64,000 bases of DNA from Przewalskia tangutica (GCA_029844215.1 JAQGDG010000264.1:1-64000), one strand, 5' to 3'. Numbered from the stretch's first letter, positions 25,768-38,025 are shown. Notes: generated by a model not told the origin, from the sequence alone. A program made the numbers and translations.

Positions 25768-25961
25768 AGCTTTTGCTGTGCAAGAATTGTGTTTCTATAC
25801 TACCGCGTCTCGATGGGTAGGTTGACTTATTGAGACTTACTTGGGCGTCTGCGCGATGTGGAAGATTCCACAGGTATCTTCCATTATCATTGTTACATGG
25901 GCATGTCTACACCGATGATGGATTATGTGGACATGTGACCATTATGGTTATTTATGGCGAA

Positions 25962-26320
25962 GTATCGTGACTTACGGTTGTGATCGGGTGCGTAGCTTGT
26001 TTACTTGCCCCCGTCAGCTACGTGAAGCAGGAGGATCTGGTATAGGTTATTGACTGCCACGCGTGTCGGCTTCGCGAAGTATCGTGACTTACGGTTGTGA
26101 TGCGGTGCTTAGCCGATTCACTTGCCCGCCGCCGTGGCGCGAGAGGAGTGGAGGCTAGTGCAGCTTGCCACGTGTCGCCGGCGAGTCGGTGTTTGGATGG
26201 AGCCGTGACTTACGGTTGTGATCAGTGCGTGGCGATTCACTTTCCCCGTCGGCCACGTGGCGAGGAGGAGCCGTGGAGGCTATTGCACTTGCCACGTGTC
26301 ATCTTCATGATATGGTTGTG
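25962..26320 (+). repeat. U5 minisatellite of T4 5' LTR, about 120-bp units
   Basis: CGTGACTTACGGTTGTG recurs at 25966, 26083 and 26204, each followed by a GATTCACTTGCC and a CACTTGCCACGTGTC segment. Three units of about 117-121 bp. The array is unrelated in sequence to those of T2, T3 and T5 but at the same relative position. Confidence 0.88.
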
Positions 26321-27030
26321 CGATTATTGGTACGGTCGGATCGGTAGTTATACTTGCCGTCACGGTTTTATGACACGTGGGACCTGGTGTTCATGTATAC
26401 TCCTTGGTGTTGCTATATCATAGACTGCCGTCAGTGAGGAAGGAATTCCACGGGCATGAGTGATGATTTGGAGGGCGTGAGTCCCTGACTTGATATGACT
26501 GGTTATACGTTGTGTACTGTAGTTTGGTTATCAAACATGTCTCCTGCGTGTTATAGACTATTATGATTTCATTTACGATTTTCGTTTCACATACTTGGTA
26601 CTGTCTTGACCTCCTTCGGGGCTGCGTTCATGCCGCAGTAGAGGTACATCTGTCGATCCAGCTTAGGATCACATTTCAACAGATTGGGAAGCTCCGCTCG
26701 TTCGGAGGCTTATCTATGGTATGTTACCAAGAGTCTGTAGGTTCTTGTACATTCAGGGGTATGGCGGGGCCCTGTCCCGTCATAGTTGTTGTAAAAATCT
26801 TAGAGGTCTGTAGCACTGTTGTGGGCAGGGTTGTAAGGATTGTAACTGTTCAAAGGTCGATATATATATATATGCTGAAAGGCAACCGTTTTGGTTGACC
26901 TATTTTCTTTTATCTTGATCCATATCTATTTGTATGTTTAAGTTTTTATTTCCGCTGGTTTTTCTCTGATGTTGTATCACTAGGGTGCCCGGGGTAAGGC
27001 ACCAGTCACGGGTTCGGGTCGTGACAAAAG

Positions 27031-27042
27031 TGGTATCAGAGC
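27031..27042 (+). other. T4 primer-binding site, initiator Met tRNA
   Basis: TGGTATCAGAGC begins four bases after the 5' LTR end, a perfect match to the plant initiator-Met tRNA 3' end. Confidence 0.95.
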
Positions 27043-27226
27043 AGTTAATCCTCGGAAAGTGTCTACAGACCGTGTCTAGTAGAGTCTTGATTATCGGTGT
27101 GTTGTGCACCACATCTATAATCAGGAGGCTGAGACATTTAGGATTAGTTTCCATTCTTCTCATTCGAGATCGTGCCTTAGAGCCGTGATAAGTTGGACCC
27201 TCCGACGTATTTCATTTTTACCGATT

Positions 27227-27373
27227 ATGCCTCCGCAAGGCAACCCGGGCCTGAAGGGCAAGGCAGCGAGAGAGTCGCGAGTAAAGCGGCCGGCCTCACA
27301 GAGACCACAAGACTGAGCCTCCACCACGATGCGGAAGCGAGGAGATGGGTTACAAGGGGTTGGCCAGCTTATT
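27227..27373 (+). pseudogene. gag: T4 gag, N-terminal piece, cut by S2
   Basis: The ATG at 27227 opens MPPQGNPGLKGKAARESR, the basic start that gag shares in this family (T6 starts at 53702 with the same ATGCCTCC). The frame stops after 29 codons, while homology continues in other frames to 27373, where S2 sits. The reading resumes at 30828. The leader of about 200 bp from the LTR has no other feature. Confidence 0.78.
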
Positions 27374-29242
27374 TGTCACGACCCGTTAGGGCGTGGATCG
27401 TGCCTTACCCGCACCCAAGTAGTCATACATCGTAGAAATCAGCGGAAAATAAAACAACCAAAATATGAAACAGATAAATAAGACACATTTACGGAAAAAG
27501 TTGCCTTTCGGCATATATGTATATAAGTACCCCAAAATGAGCGATTCATCCCAACCTTACAACAGTCTACAGACTCTAAGAGTTTAAAGCGACAATGGCG
27601 GGGCGGGCCCGCCATACCCCAATACAAATATCTTACAACGACGGACCATACCAAAATGCTAAGCTTCCGAGAAACGGAGCTTTCCAATGTCAAACGGTGA
27701 TCCTAAGAACGAGGATCAACGGTAGAGTACCTTTACTGCGGCGTGAACGGCCTCGAAGGAGGTCGTGACAACAGTACCAAGTATGTGAAATCGAAAATAT
27801 CAGAATGAAATCATAGTAGTCTATATAAAGCGAGACATGTATGATAACCAAAACTACAGTTCACAATAAATAAACAGTCATGTCAAGTCAGGTACTCACG
27901 CCCTCAACGTCATCATAAAACCGTACGGGGTAAGTACGAGGGCATAGCCGACTGCTAAAAACCCCCGATAACAAGGTCGAATCGTATCATGAGATTCTGT
28001 CTGCATCATTACATGATCAAAGCCGCCACTGCGCAAAGATCTAATGTCGCGTCTAGCCCCGAACTTTCCAGCTCCGCGTGGGCCACCCGATGACTCGCGT
28101 GAGGTATTCCCGCATCGAGGGTAGCTACTCCCGGCGTCTGGACTCGTCGTCCGCATGGCCACAAAGACAGCATGACCACAAGGGCCGCATACTAACCTGG
28201 AACTCCCGTAGCTCCGCATAGGCCATACAGACCTGCATAAGGTATTCTCGAATCATAGGTCACTAGACGCTTTGAGTCTACCCGCGTGGGCGCTTAACCC
28301 CGGAATCATGAGTGATATAATATCAACATGACGCTTTATCGTTTAAACAACCTAAGCACAATAAGGGAAAACCCCTCTACACAAACATCACAAGATACTA
28401 ACTCACGTAGCATCCTAACATGTTTACTTATCAAGTCAACAAGAAAGTATTACAAGACTATCACAAATCAATACAGTCAAGTTATTCACACAAGGTACTT
28501 TCTACATTATGCTAACAAGTTCGGTTTTTAGCCCCAAAGTACTTTATGTATTACTCTTTTAAAAGATCCGCTTTCTTTCACAAAAGTCACACAATACCCG
28601 TAGTATAAAAATAAAGTGATTATCTTTTGAAGTAAATCAAAACATTTCTCTTTGTAAAATCAAGTAACAACATTCTTTTCCCAACGCTTAAGTTTGCCTA
28701 ATTTCAATTACTCAAGTTTCTCATTTTCGAAAGGTTTCGTAGTTCATAGCTTTAATCCTTTAAAACAATTTGAGAAACATATACCCTAAGTGTGAGTAGG
28801 TTATTATTATTCGTGAATAATCTTATTACAAGCCATGATCTAGTAAATGTAATATCATTTTGTCTCATCTTAGCTCCTATGCAGATGTAAGTTTCTACTG
28901 GTTTTAATAATACTTTATTAGTCACAATATTTCCCTTTATTAGCGCTGATGTGGTTTGTTCGACATTTATTCTGATCGGTAAAACATCATTCCTTTTGAA
29001 AACCAAAAATACTATTTACTCACGAATGAGGTTTCACACTTTTTTTTAACAAAATTCATATTAGTATAATAAGTCAAGTCTCTTATTTCCTTAAATCAAT
29101 AAATCGTTCTTTTTATCACTCTTAAGCCGTTATACCCAACTTCCCATAAAGCTAGTATAACTCTTAAGCTTTTAAAACCAAGTGTTACTCTTCTTTCAAA
29201 AAAAAGGTTTCTTAATTCTTTTGAACTACTTCAGATTCTTTT

Positions 29243-29397
29243 TATTCAGGCTTAAGTCCGAAGACATTGCCGTAATTATTATTCAGGCTTAAGTCCGAAG
29301 ACATTGCCGTAATTATTATTCAGGCTTAAGTCCGAAGACATTGCCGTAATTATTATTCAGGCTTAAGTCCGAAGACATTGCCGTAATTATTATTCAG
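29243..29397 (-). repeat. Perfect 37-bp tandem array, 4 copies
   Basis: CTTAAGTCCGAAGACATTGC starts at 29251, 29288, 29325 and 29362, exactly 37 bp apart, and the copies are identical. T5 has two imperfect copies at about 34686-34755, and other LTRs have one. Identity within the array points to recent expansion or gene conversion. Confidence 0.96.
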
Positions 29398-30146
29398 TTA
29401 ACACACGACGTCACGTCTACCGTACTATATACATATTTATTTAAAATATCATGCTCAAGAGTATAGGAAGAATCACATACTTTCTCGTGAAATCCACTTG
29501 CCAAGTTGAATATGTCGCAGAGAATCGACCTATAATACCAAATCGCCTATCAACGTCGGTATCAGTACAAAGCTCTAGCGGAGGGTTCGTTATTCTATGG
29601 ACATTTGGGCAGCACTTCCTACCCGTGAGCTACTCAAGTTCATCAGTGAAAACATTCCCATGTAAATGCTTCTATTATTCATCTTTTAAACCCTTCTACG
29701 TGATAACAATTCTATTCTTTAATATCCTTCTAAGTATTTAATACTTATTCCTATACTTCTACAAGATATATATTCTAATTACAAAAGGAGGATAAGGTTA
29801 TTTACCTCGGTAAGCCCAATAATATCCTAGATAAAAGTCGCGCTGAGCAAGGTTTAGCTCCTAAGTTGTATGCTCAGATAGCTCCAGGAAACCTGAAGTT
29901 CTTCACAACTTCTACTAAGGACTAAGGGATTTGGGCTAGGGTAATTTGGGCATTATAACAATACTAAGGCAACTTTTCTACCAGGAGGGGGTAGTGTTTC
30001 GGCTAGGCTAGCTTTAGAGGGGCTCTCGGCCAAGCCACTAAGGCTAGAGGGGGGGGAGGTTGGACGAAAACACAACAAGGAAGGGGAGGGATTTTCAAGA
30101 CTTGGAAAGTGAAATGTGGATGAAGAACTCTTCATCTAAAGGGGGG

Positions 30147-30822
30147 TATTTATAGGTCAAGGGATGGCCAACCAAGGGCCAAGATGGTGCCAAGTGCAAG
30201 GCAAGTGTAGGGTGAGGATTTAGGCAAGTGTCCTTGGCCAACTTGCACACAAAATATCCTACCAACTACTTGACAAAATAAGCCTCTCCATTCGGCCCTA
30301 TTACCGCCACAAGTCCACCAATGAGAGGGTGACAAGTGTCGCCCTCTCGTTGGTCCAAAGTGTTTCGCCTCGGAAAAATCGCAAAAATTAGAAATGACAT
30401 AGCCGAATTTATCCTACGCGAAGTTTAGTAAAACGTTTCGTCGGAAACGACTCTAGCAAGTGTTGTGCACAAAGTGAAATCGTCAAGCCAACTAGGGGGT
30501 GACACGTGTCGCCCTCCTGCCCAAAATATTTCATCTTCCGAAAATACCCACAATGGCCAAAATCTCAAACAAAGCTGGGCCACAAAACTGTAAATTTCTC
30601 CTGGGTCCCACGTGACCATTTCCAAAATAAAATTCCATAATTCTCTAATATTCCAAGAAGTCCGAATACCAAATCTGGGAATCCAATTCCATTAACGAAC
30701 CTTTTTCCTTCACAAAACCAAAACTTTTCCGTGGAAAAATCACCTCTTTCTTCCTTTCCACTTCAATGTCGTATTCTCGCACGTGCGTCCTCGCATACAT
30801 ACCACAAACTACGGGTATAACA
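30147..30822 (-). promoter_or_regulatory. Composite U3 of S2: two dyads and TATA box
   Basis: On the minus strand the G-box dyad lies at 30515-30498 (GGCGACACGTGTCACCC), a second dyad at 30346-30325, and TATAAATA at 30154-30147, 669 bp into the LTR. This is the same two-part build as S1. Confidence 0.7.
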
Positions 30823-31845
30823 TTATTGGCCGTGGTTGTGGCTGTATGAGGATAGGTGGGCAGCAGTTCGATAGCACCGGTGGTTCACCCTAGATCGATA
30901 GTTTGAGGCTACGATTTTTCGAGTTGTACGCCGTAGTTTTATGGGTCGAGACCGAGGATGATCCGCAGGAGTTCATCCGACGATTCTGACGGATCATGAG
31001 AGTGATCAAGGCATCGGAGACCGAGTCGGTGGTCTTAGGTTCGCATCGCCGCGCGTGATACCGCGATCGGGTTTGATTCGTGCGAGCCGTCCCGGAGAGA
31101 ATGCACTTCCGGTATATGGGGCGAGTTCTCGGGGCATTTATTGCACATTTCTTGCCTCCACATGAGGAGGGCTCGGGTACAGATTTTTGGCATTGCGCGC
31201 AAGCGGGCGTTCGGGAGTACAATGTGGAGATCGACTCATTGGCCCAGGTGCGTCCCGCGTTAGTAGCTAGTATGGAGGATCGAGTGCACCGATATGTTCT
31301 GTGGCTCGATGATTACCTAGCGAGAGTTGTTCGGGTGTAGCTCTTCACGGCATGGACATTGCCCGCATGCAGCTTATGCACTTGGATGCGAGCGGAGATC
31401 GACGGAATGACCAAGATCAGCGAAGAGGGCGAGCAGCGTGGTCCTTTGGTGACTTTCGAGGCGGACCGCCTGTGAGCGATTATGTGCCTCCGCCAGTACC
31501 AAGTGGTCCCCCACCGTCGTCGGGACGTCTGGGATATTCTGGAGCAGTCGTGGCTCCCGTGTTTCAGATTTTCGCGAGTAGAAGTGCTCGCTGGATGAGG
31601 CCACCCGTATCTCAGTGTGGCCGTTGTGGTAAAGCCCATAGGGGGGAATGTCGTACTGGTTTGGGAGATTGCTATACTTGCGGCCGAGGCCATTTGACGA
31701 AGCCGTCCGACTGAGTGTAGCACCGTGGATAGCACAGACTACTAGATCAGTTGCGGGTTATTCACCTTCCATAGCTAGGCAGGATGTTCATACACCGGCA
31801 GGCCACGGTAGAGGTCACGGTGGAAGTTCCCAGTTTTAGCGGTCC
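30823..31845 (+). pseudogene. gag: T4 gag, main part with the best-kept zinc knuckle
   Basis: After the S2 duplication the Gag core resumes. The 86-codon piece from 31080 includes REYNVEIDSLAQ, MEDRVHRY and LDDYLARVV. The 120-codon piece from 31352 starts MDIARMQLMHLDA, passes a proline-rich linker (PPPVPSGPPPSS), and ends with CGRCGKAHRGECRTG and CYTCGRGHLTK, the two-part RNA-binding knuckle typical of Tekay/Del-like Gag. The second knuckle lacks one residue and its final Cys. At least two frameshifts separate the pieces. The tail is Gly/Arg/His-rich (near 31800). No protease follows. Confidence 0.87.
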
Positions 31846-32455
31846 TTTGAACCGCCTAATTTCCGGTATTTCCTTAACCCTCTAGAGACTTGTATGTATT
31901 GATGTTATGTTGATGTGTTAAGTGTTATGTTCGGATAGCTTTGTGCTAAAATGTGATTTAGAAGCTTGGTTAGTGAAAGGGTAAGTCTGGGGATGAGAAA
32001 ATAATGAACCTTAGAATATTACAGTTGAGACCTTAGATGTAAGGCCGTCTTGAGTACAAGATTTTTGCGGGTGATCCTTGTCAGAATGTATAAGTATACG
32101 TAGAGTAATTATGGGAAAATTCCTTGGGTAGTGTAAAATGGAAGTGGTAGCTTTCATGACCTGTATAGGTAAGATTGTTCCGAATCGGGGAACAAGAGCT
32201 TGACGCGTTAAGTGGGTCGGGTTGGGGCCATGTTGCGGGTCAACCCGTAGCCCGGTTTGGGGTTGGGTAAGTTCGAGGTGGTCCCTCCAGGTGGTAGGGT
32301 CACGAGGGCGCCAGGCCCAAGTTTAGATGGCCATCGTATGAATTCGTGGATGCGTTCGACCTGAATCGGTTCGTGAAGTAGGAATGGCCTTAGAAGAAAG
32401 TGGCTAGTAAGATGACCAAGTTTCGAGGTTGTGACTCAAAGTTTTGGCAATGAAG
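31846..32455 (+). other. T4 post-gag module, left part
   Basis: This segment has no pol motif and is shared with T1, T3 and T5. It holds GCGGGTCAACCCG near 32235-32250, and codons near 32330-32445 resembling those of T5 (PSYEFVDAFD, SKMTKFRG). It is cut at 32455 by T5 and continues at 41229. Confidence 0.65.
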
Positions 32456-33120
32456 TGTCACGACCGAACCGGGCGTGGGTGCCTTACCCCGGGCACCCTA
32501 GTGATACAACATCAGAGAAAATCAGCGGAAATAAAAACATGAACATGAATTAAGAGAAAAGATAAATAAACAGGCCAACCAAAACAGTTGCCTTCATCAT
32601 ATATACATAAATACGACGATTTATCCTTTTACAAACCCCGCTTGCACAATACTCTGCACTCTAAGATTTTACAACAGCTATGACGGGACAGGGCCCCGCC
32701 ATACCCCTGAATGTATAAGCATCTACAGACTCAGGGTAACATACCAAAAGATAAGCCTCCGAAGGAACGGAGCTTCCCAATACGCTGAAAGGTGATCCTA
32801 AAAGCGGGGATCGACAGCCGATGTACCTTTACCTGCGGCATGAACGCAGCCCCCCGAAGGAGGTCGATAACAGTACCAAGTATGTGAAATCAGAAAAATC
32901 AGAAATGAAATCATAATAGTCTATATAAAGCAGGAGAAATGTATGATAACCAAACTACAGTTCACAACATAGAAGCAGTCATGTCAAGTCAGGGACTCAC
33001 GCCCTCAAAGTCATCCCTCATGCCCGTGGAACTTCTTCCTCACTGCCGGCAGTCTAGGTACAAATCATGTGATACGTATAACAGGTCTCGGCCCATCTTA
33101 TGGACCCAATATAGAAACGT

Positions 33121-33426
33121 GTGGAATACATTCCCGGATGAACCGGTAGTCAGTGAAATACATTCCGGATGAACCGTGAGTCAAGTGATATACATTCCGG
33201 ATGAACCAGTCGAGTGAAATACATTCCGGATGAACCGTAATCAAGTGAAATACATTCGGATGACGGCAATCAAGTGAAATACATTCGGATGACCCAGTAA
33301 TCAAGTGAAATACATTCGGATGACCCTAATCAAGTGAAATACATTCGGATGACCGTAATCGTGAAATACATTCGGATGAACCGTAATCAAGTGAAATACA
33401 TTCGGATGACCCGGTAGTCGAGTAGA
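33121..33426 (-). repeat. 30-bp minisatellite in T5 3' LTR, 10 units
   Basis: Ten units of GAAATACATTCGGATGACC followed by GTAATCAAGT, each 27-33 bp. It shares no sequence with the T2/T3 47-bp unit although it follows the same TCGGCCCATCT flank. Confidence 0.94.
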
Positions 33427-35331
33427 ACACGATACACTTGCACAACAAGGCTATCACACGTAACATGGTCAAGTTTCATAACAACAAGCATAAGCAAGTT
33501 ACACACGACTCAAGGTACTTTCATTTTATGTCAAAGTCCGGATTTTAACCTTAAAGTACTACGTCGTTAAATTCCTTTTAAGATCCATTTCTTTTACAAA
33601 GGTCACCCGATACCGTAGTATAAAATTGGAGTGACTAACATTGTTAAGTAAATCAAAATGCTTTCCTTTGTAAAATCAAGTAACAACCTTATTTTCCAAA
33701 CGCTCAAGTTTGCCTAATTTCGAATGCTCAAGTTTCTCATTTTAGAAAAAGGTTTCGTAGTTCATAGTTTTAGTCCTTTAAAACATAATTCTCCTTTAAA
33801 CGTTTTGAGAAACATATGTCTTATATGAGTAGGTTATTCTTGTTTATAATCAATCTTATTAAGCGACCATGATCTAGGAAATGTAATATCATTTTGTCTC
33901 ATCTTAGCTTCTATGCAGATGGAGGTTTCTACCGGTTTTAATAATACTTCATTAGTCAATACATTTTCCTTTTATTAACGCTTGCGTTGGTTTGTCGATA
34001 CACATTCGATTTCAAATCGAGAAAACATTCTTAAGCGTTATACCTAACTTCCCATAAAGCTAGTATAACTCTTAAGCTTTCAAAACCAAGTACTACTCAT
34101 TCTTTCAAAACGATTCATAAATCTTTTGAAATACTTCAAGTTCTTTATTAACATATCAAGCCGGTTATTATTCAAATCGATTTACCTTTTAGAAACCACA
34201 AAGTATTTGCTTATCCACATAAAGTCGTTATAACCGACTTCCCATAAAGCCGTTATAACACTTTATGTTTTAAACCAATCAAATACATTTAGCACATGCA
34301 CGCCTGCGTACTACATAGTTCACATATCATGCTAGAAGAGATAGGAAGAGGTTCACATACCTCGCGACGATTATCGACAATAAGCAAAAAGCTCCAAGTA
34401 CTACAACCTTGCTAGCCCTTTCCACTCCTCGAGTAGAATACGCTACTCTTAGTACTTTCACCTATAAAGGCCAAACGCCTATTAACTCTTAAACACAAGT
34501 TTCCATCTTTCTACGTAAAATTCGCAAGATTCTCACCGCCACAGCGTAAATCTCCTCTCTATCGAGGCCAAGGCTACCAACCAGTGGTGGTTAACACGCC
34601 TAACCGGACGTGTGCAATTCTACTACGGTAATGTTACACAAGTCTCGTAATCTGGTCCTATGTAATTACGATTCGATTCTCTTCTTTAAATTCAGCTTAA
34701 GTCGCAAGACATTGCCGTAAGTATTATTCAGGCTTAAGTCAAAAGACATTGCCGCACAATTATAATGTTCAGTTCTATATATAGTATACTTCAACTATAT
34801 ATTCCTACAATATGTAATTTCCAATTACAATAGAAGGTCAAGAGTGTTTACCTCGATAAGCCCAAAATTATCCGAGTTTATATGTCGATCCCGAGCAAGG
34901 TTTAGCTCCTACTCCGCGCTTTCTTCGACCCTCCACCAACCTTAGAAGTTCTAACCAACTTCTACTTATAACTTCAACTACGGGTGAAGATTTACTTAGG
35001 GTTTCATTTTTGTGGTGAGGAAGTATAATAGTATTTTCCGGGCTTTTGTATAAGTGTAACCTTGGGAATACTACAAGGTATTTGGGCAAGGTATTTGGGC
35101 ATTATAACAATACTGAGAGTATTTCTATACCACAAAAGGGGGTATTTATACGAGACAACTAGGCTAGGGGGTACCCTACTAAGAAACACCTCAAAGGGAG
35201 GGAGGTGGCTCTCGGCCAGGGCTCTCAAGGGGAGGGGGTGTGGTGGACGAAAGCTCAACGGAGAGGGAGTATTTAGAGACTTAGTTAGATAGATCACGTT
35301 TTTGTATCAAGAAAGTATTCAAATAGAGTGG

Positions 35332-35742
35332 TATTTATAGGTCAAGTGAAGGCCAACAAATGGCCAAGATCCATCCAAGTGTTAGGCAAGTGTAAGGTCA
35401 AGATTAAGCCGTATGCAACCTTATCCATCTACCCAAAATATCCTACCAACTCCTTGACCAAAAATAATGCACAAAAAGCGTGCCAAACCTTGCCCATTTC
35501 GCCGCTTCAACATGCCACTGCGGCGAGGTGACAAGTGTCACCCTCGTTGGTCCAAAATGTTACGCCTCTAAAAATCCGCAAAAATTAAAAATGACATAGC
35601 GAAATTTTCCTACGAAGTCGTGGAAGCGTTTAGTCGGAAACGACTCTAATCGGGTGTTGTGTACAAATTTCGAAACTAGCCAACTTTAAGGCTCAAATTA
35701 TAATACGTGCGCCACGCATACTCCGGAAATACGGGTATAACA
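35332..35742 (-). promoter_or_regulatory. U3 promoter of T5 3' LTR
   Basis: TATAAATA is at 35339-35332 on the minus strand, and the GAGGTGACAAGTGTCACC-type dyad lies at 35545-35525. U3 is about 403 bp. Confidence 0.7.
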
Positions 35743-35774
35743 TTCTCCCCTCTTAGAAACATTCGTCGAATGTT
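35743..35774 (-). other. T5 polypurine tract and hairpin
   Basis: AGAGGGGAGAA on the minus strand adjoins the 3' LTR. AACATTCG-A-CGAATGTT is at 35774-35758. Confidence 0.85.
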
Positions 35775-36650
35775 CCTTCTCAAGACGGATAACGATAAAG
35801 TTCTTCTAATAAGTTGCCAACGCCACAACCGGTACGAAACAACACGTGCACGCAAATACTTATATCCAAGTCCACGAGGAAACACCTCTAACATCACAAA
35901 CTTTTGTCACTTTGCTGCGAGGTTCTAGTGTCATTCCCGACCCAACAAATGGTACCGATCGCATGCGATCCCCGAGGTCTAAAAATATTCATCCTTCCCT
36001 TACCTCTCCCTTCACAAGAAATGATCATATCTATGCTCGCAATACATGTTCGTCTCTACTCTTACTGTCGTACTCTTCCGAACACTCGAACTCTTCTAGT
36101 ATCGTACCTACTTCGTTCCAAAACTTTGAGTCACTACCTCCAAACTTGGTCATCTTACTAGCCTCGATCTTCCTTAAGGCCACTTCCGCCTTCACGATCC
36201 GCCTGTCGAACATATCCACGAACTCATACGATGGTCATCTAAACTTGGGCCTAGCACCCGTGACCTACCGGCGGCGGACCACGAGTGACCCGCGCCATTC
36301 CGCCACGGGTTGACACGCAACACGCCCTCGACCTCAGCCTCATCCGACTCTCGTTTCTCGATCCGAACAACCTTGCTAATCACATCATGAAAGATACCAC
36401 TTTCATTTACCCAACCAGACTTATCACACAATATATTCTAGGCATAAAATGCACTCGACAAGGATCACTCGCAAAATCTTGTACTCAAGACGGCCATCTA
36501 AGGTCTCAATCAGTAATATTCTAAGGTTCATCATTTTCTCACCCGTGCTTACTCCCTTTTCCCAACGGGTTCCTAAATCACATTTTAGCACAAAGCTATC
36601 CGAACATAACACTTAACACATTAACATAACATCAAAACATACAAGCCTCT
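35775..36650 (-). other. T5 post-gag module with three overlapping open pieces
   Basis: On the minus strand three ATG-initiated pieces overlap across 36612-36031 (62, 79 and 62 codons). They include MMNLRILLIETLDGRLEYK, SGIFHDVISKVVRIEK and ALRKIEASKMTKFGG. Parts of each recur in T3 and T4, but in differing frames, so conservation of a protein is not shown. I recognise no family. It occupies the place of pol. Confidence 0.55.
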
Positions 36651-37843
36651 GATGGTTAAGGATATACAAGCTACCGCCCACTCTAATCATAAGTCGCCTG
36701 CAGTATGCTATCAGAAGGCGATGAACACGCCATCGATCCGGCAAGTCGCTGCGGTACCTCCTATAAGCCTGATCTCGTCACATGGCCACGGCGTGGCAGT
36801 GAAACAAGCACCGATGAAAGATGACATTTCCGGGATGATGTTTGCCACATCGTGCTGCGAGGGACATGAATCCTGGCTAGCACTCACGTAAACACCGTGA
36901 ACCGGAAGCCACGGGCTCGACCCGGCTCGAATACCGAACGACACGAAGGCGTGGAGGACCACTCAGACTTGGCGGAGTACATAACTAGGCTAGCCGAGGC
37001 GGTCCGCCTCGAAAGTTACCAAAGGACCTGCTTACGCCCTCTTCTCGCGATCTCGGTCATTCGTCGACCTCTCGTGCCTCACATCCTAGTGCGTGAGCTT
37101 GCGTGCGGGAAATGTCCATGCCCGGTGAAGAGCTACACCCGCATAAGCCTCGCCAAGTGTCGTCCAGCCGTTGACGTAGCGGTGTACTCAGGCTCCATAT
37201 CCGCTACTACGGAACATACCGAGCTAATGAGTCGAACTCACATTGTACTCTCTAACCGTCCGCCTCGCCTCAACGTCAAAAATCGTACCGAGCCCTCCTC
37301 ATCTGGAGGCAAGAAATGTGCAAGAAATGCCCTCGAGAACTCGTCCCAAGCTGGAAGTGCATGCTCTTCCGGGCGGCTCACGAATCAAACGATCAGCTGC
37401 AGATCACGCGGTGATGCGAACCAATACCACCGACTACGCCTCGAGGCTCGATCACTCGCGATCCAGCTGTCGGATAAACTCCCGAGGTCGCCTCGGCTCT
37501 CGATCCATGTAACACCGGAGGCTACACTCGAAGTCGTAGCCTCAATGCGCTCGGGGTGAACTACGGGTCTTCTGAAATTTGAGCTACTGCGTCGCCTATC
37601 CTCATATCGGCCACGACCAGCGATCGCCATCTCCTTGTACCCGTCATCGGCTCGGTGTGGGGTGGAGGCTCGGTATCGTAGTCTCAGCGACCACTGCTGC
37701 GCTCTAAACTCTGGTCTTTGGCGGCGTAAACCCGCCGTCGAATCTTGTCTCAGTCTTGGCCGGGCTGCCTCGTACTCCTCGTATCTCACTGACTCCTCGA
37801 CGCCTTGCCCATCCGGGATCAAGGTTGCACTTACGCGAGGCAT
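36651..37843 (-). pseudogene. gag: T5 gag, frameshifted
   Basis: The ATG at 37843 starts a 152-codon piece (MPRVSATLIPDGQGVEESVR) carrying the basic N-terminal region. Core pieces follow in other frames to the zinc-knuckle remnant near 36800-36760, where only scattered Cys and CFTATPW remain of the second knuckle. The leader from the primer site is about 180 bp. Order and size agree with T3 and T4 gag. At least four frameshifts would stop a full product. Confidence 0.76.
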
Positions 37844-38025
37844 AGCGGTAAAGGAAAGGAATACGTCGGAGGGTCCGATTTATCACACTCTAAGGCACGA
37901 TCTCGTAATGAGAAGAATGGAAACTAATCCTAAATGTCTTGACACTCACGATTATAGATGTGGTGCACAACACACCGATAATCAAGACTACTAGACACGT
38001 GCATAGACACTTTCCGAGGACTAAG

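Larger units (their letters stand above)
23468..27026 (+). repeat. T4 5' LTR
   Basis: 3559 bp, from TGTTATACCCCGTATTTCC to GGGTCGTGACA. U3 is about 406 bp and is followed by some 3.1 kb of R-U5. It is collinear with 41546-45044. Confidence 0.97.
27374..30822 (-). mobile_element. S2: solo LTR in T4 gag, duplication TTATT
   Basis: One 3449-bp minus-strand LTR runs from TGTCACGACC at 27374 to CGGGTATAACA at 30822, with TTATT on both sides (27369-27373, 30823-30827). No interior sequence is left. It belongs with S1, S3 and T2 by its first U3 segment. Confidence 0.96.
32456..35742 (-). repeat. T5 3' LTR
   Basis: 3287 bp from TGTCACGACCGAACC to GGGTATAACA, collinear with 38042-41228. Both LTRs lack a stretch present in T2 and T3 near the NNNACTCATTACTCACGAA block, which marks them as one subfamily. 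Confidence 0.95.

Noticed and set aside
26860..26880. (AT)n microsatellite near the T4 LTR end
   Set aside because: Only about eight AT units, repeated at 44878-44893 in the sister LTR; ordinary short simple repeat.
23468..27026. Ogre/TatIV-type element, suggested by the very long LTRs
   Set aside because: The primer site matches initiator Met tRNA, and T6 ends in a chromodomain; both point to a Tekay/Del-like chromovirus.
27031..27042. tRNA-like sequence as a tRNA gene
   Set aside because: Only the 12-base complement to the tRNA 3' end is present; no cloverleaf surrounds it.
29451..29741. 96-codon open frame as a host gene
   Set aside because: It lies in S2 LTR sequence that is homologous to non-coding parts of all other LTRs, and the frame is not kept there.
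33098..33430. CRISPR-like array of about 30-bp repeats
   Set aside because: Units run head to tail without unique spacers and lie in a plant retrotransposon LTR; it is a minisatellite.
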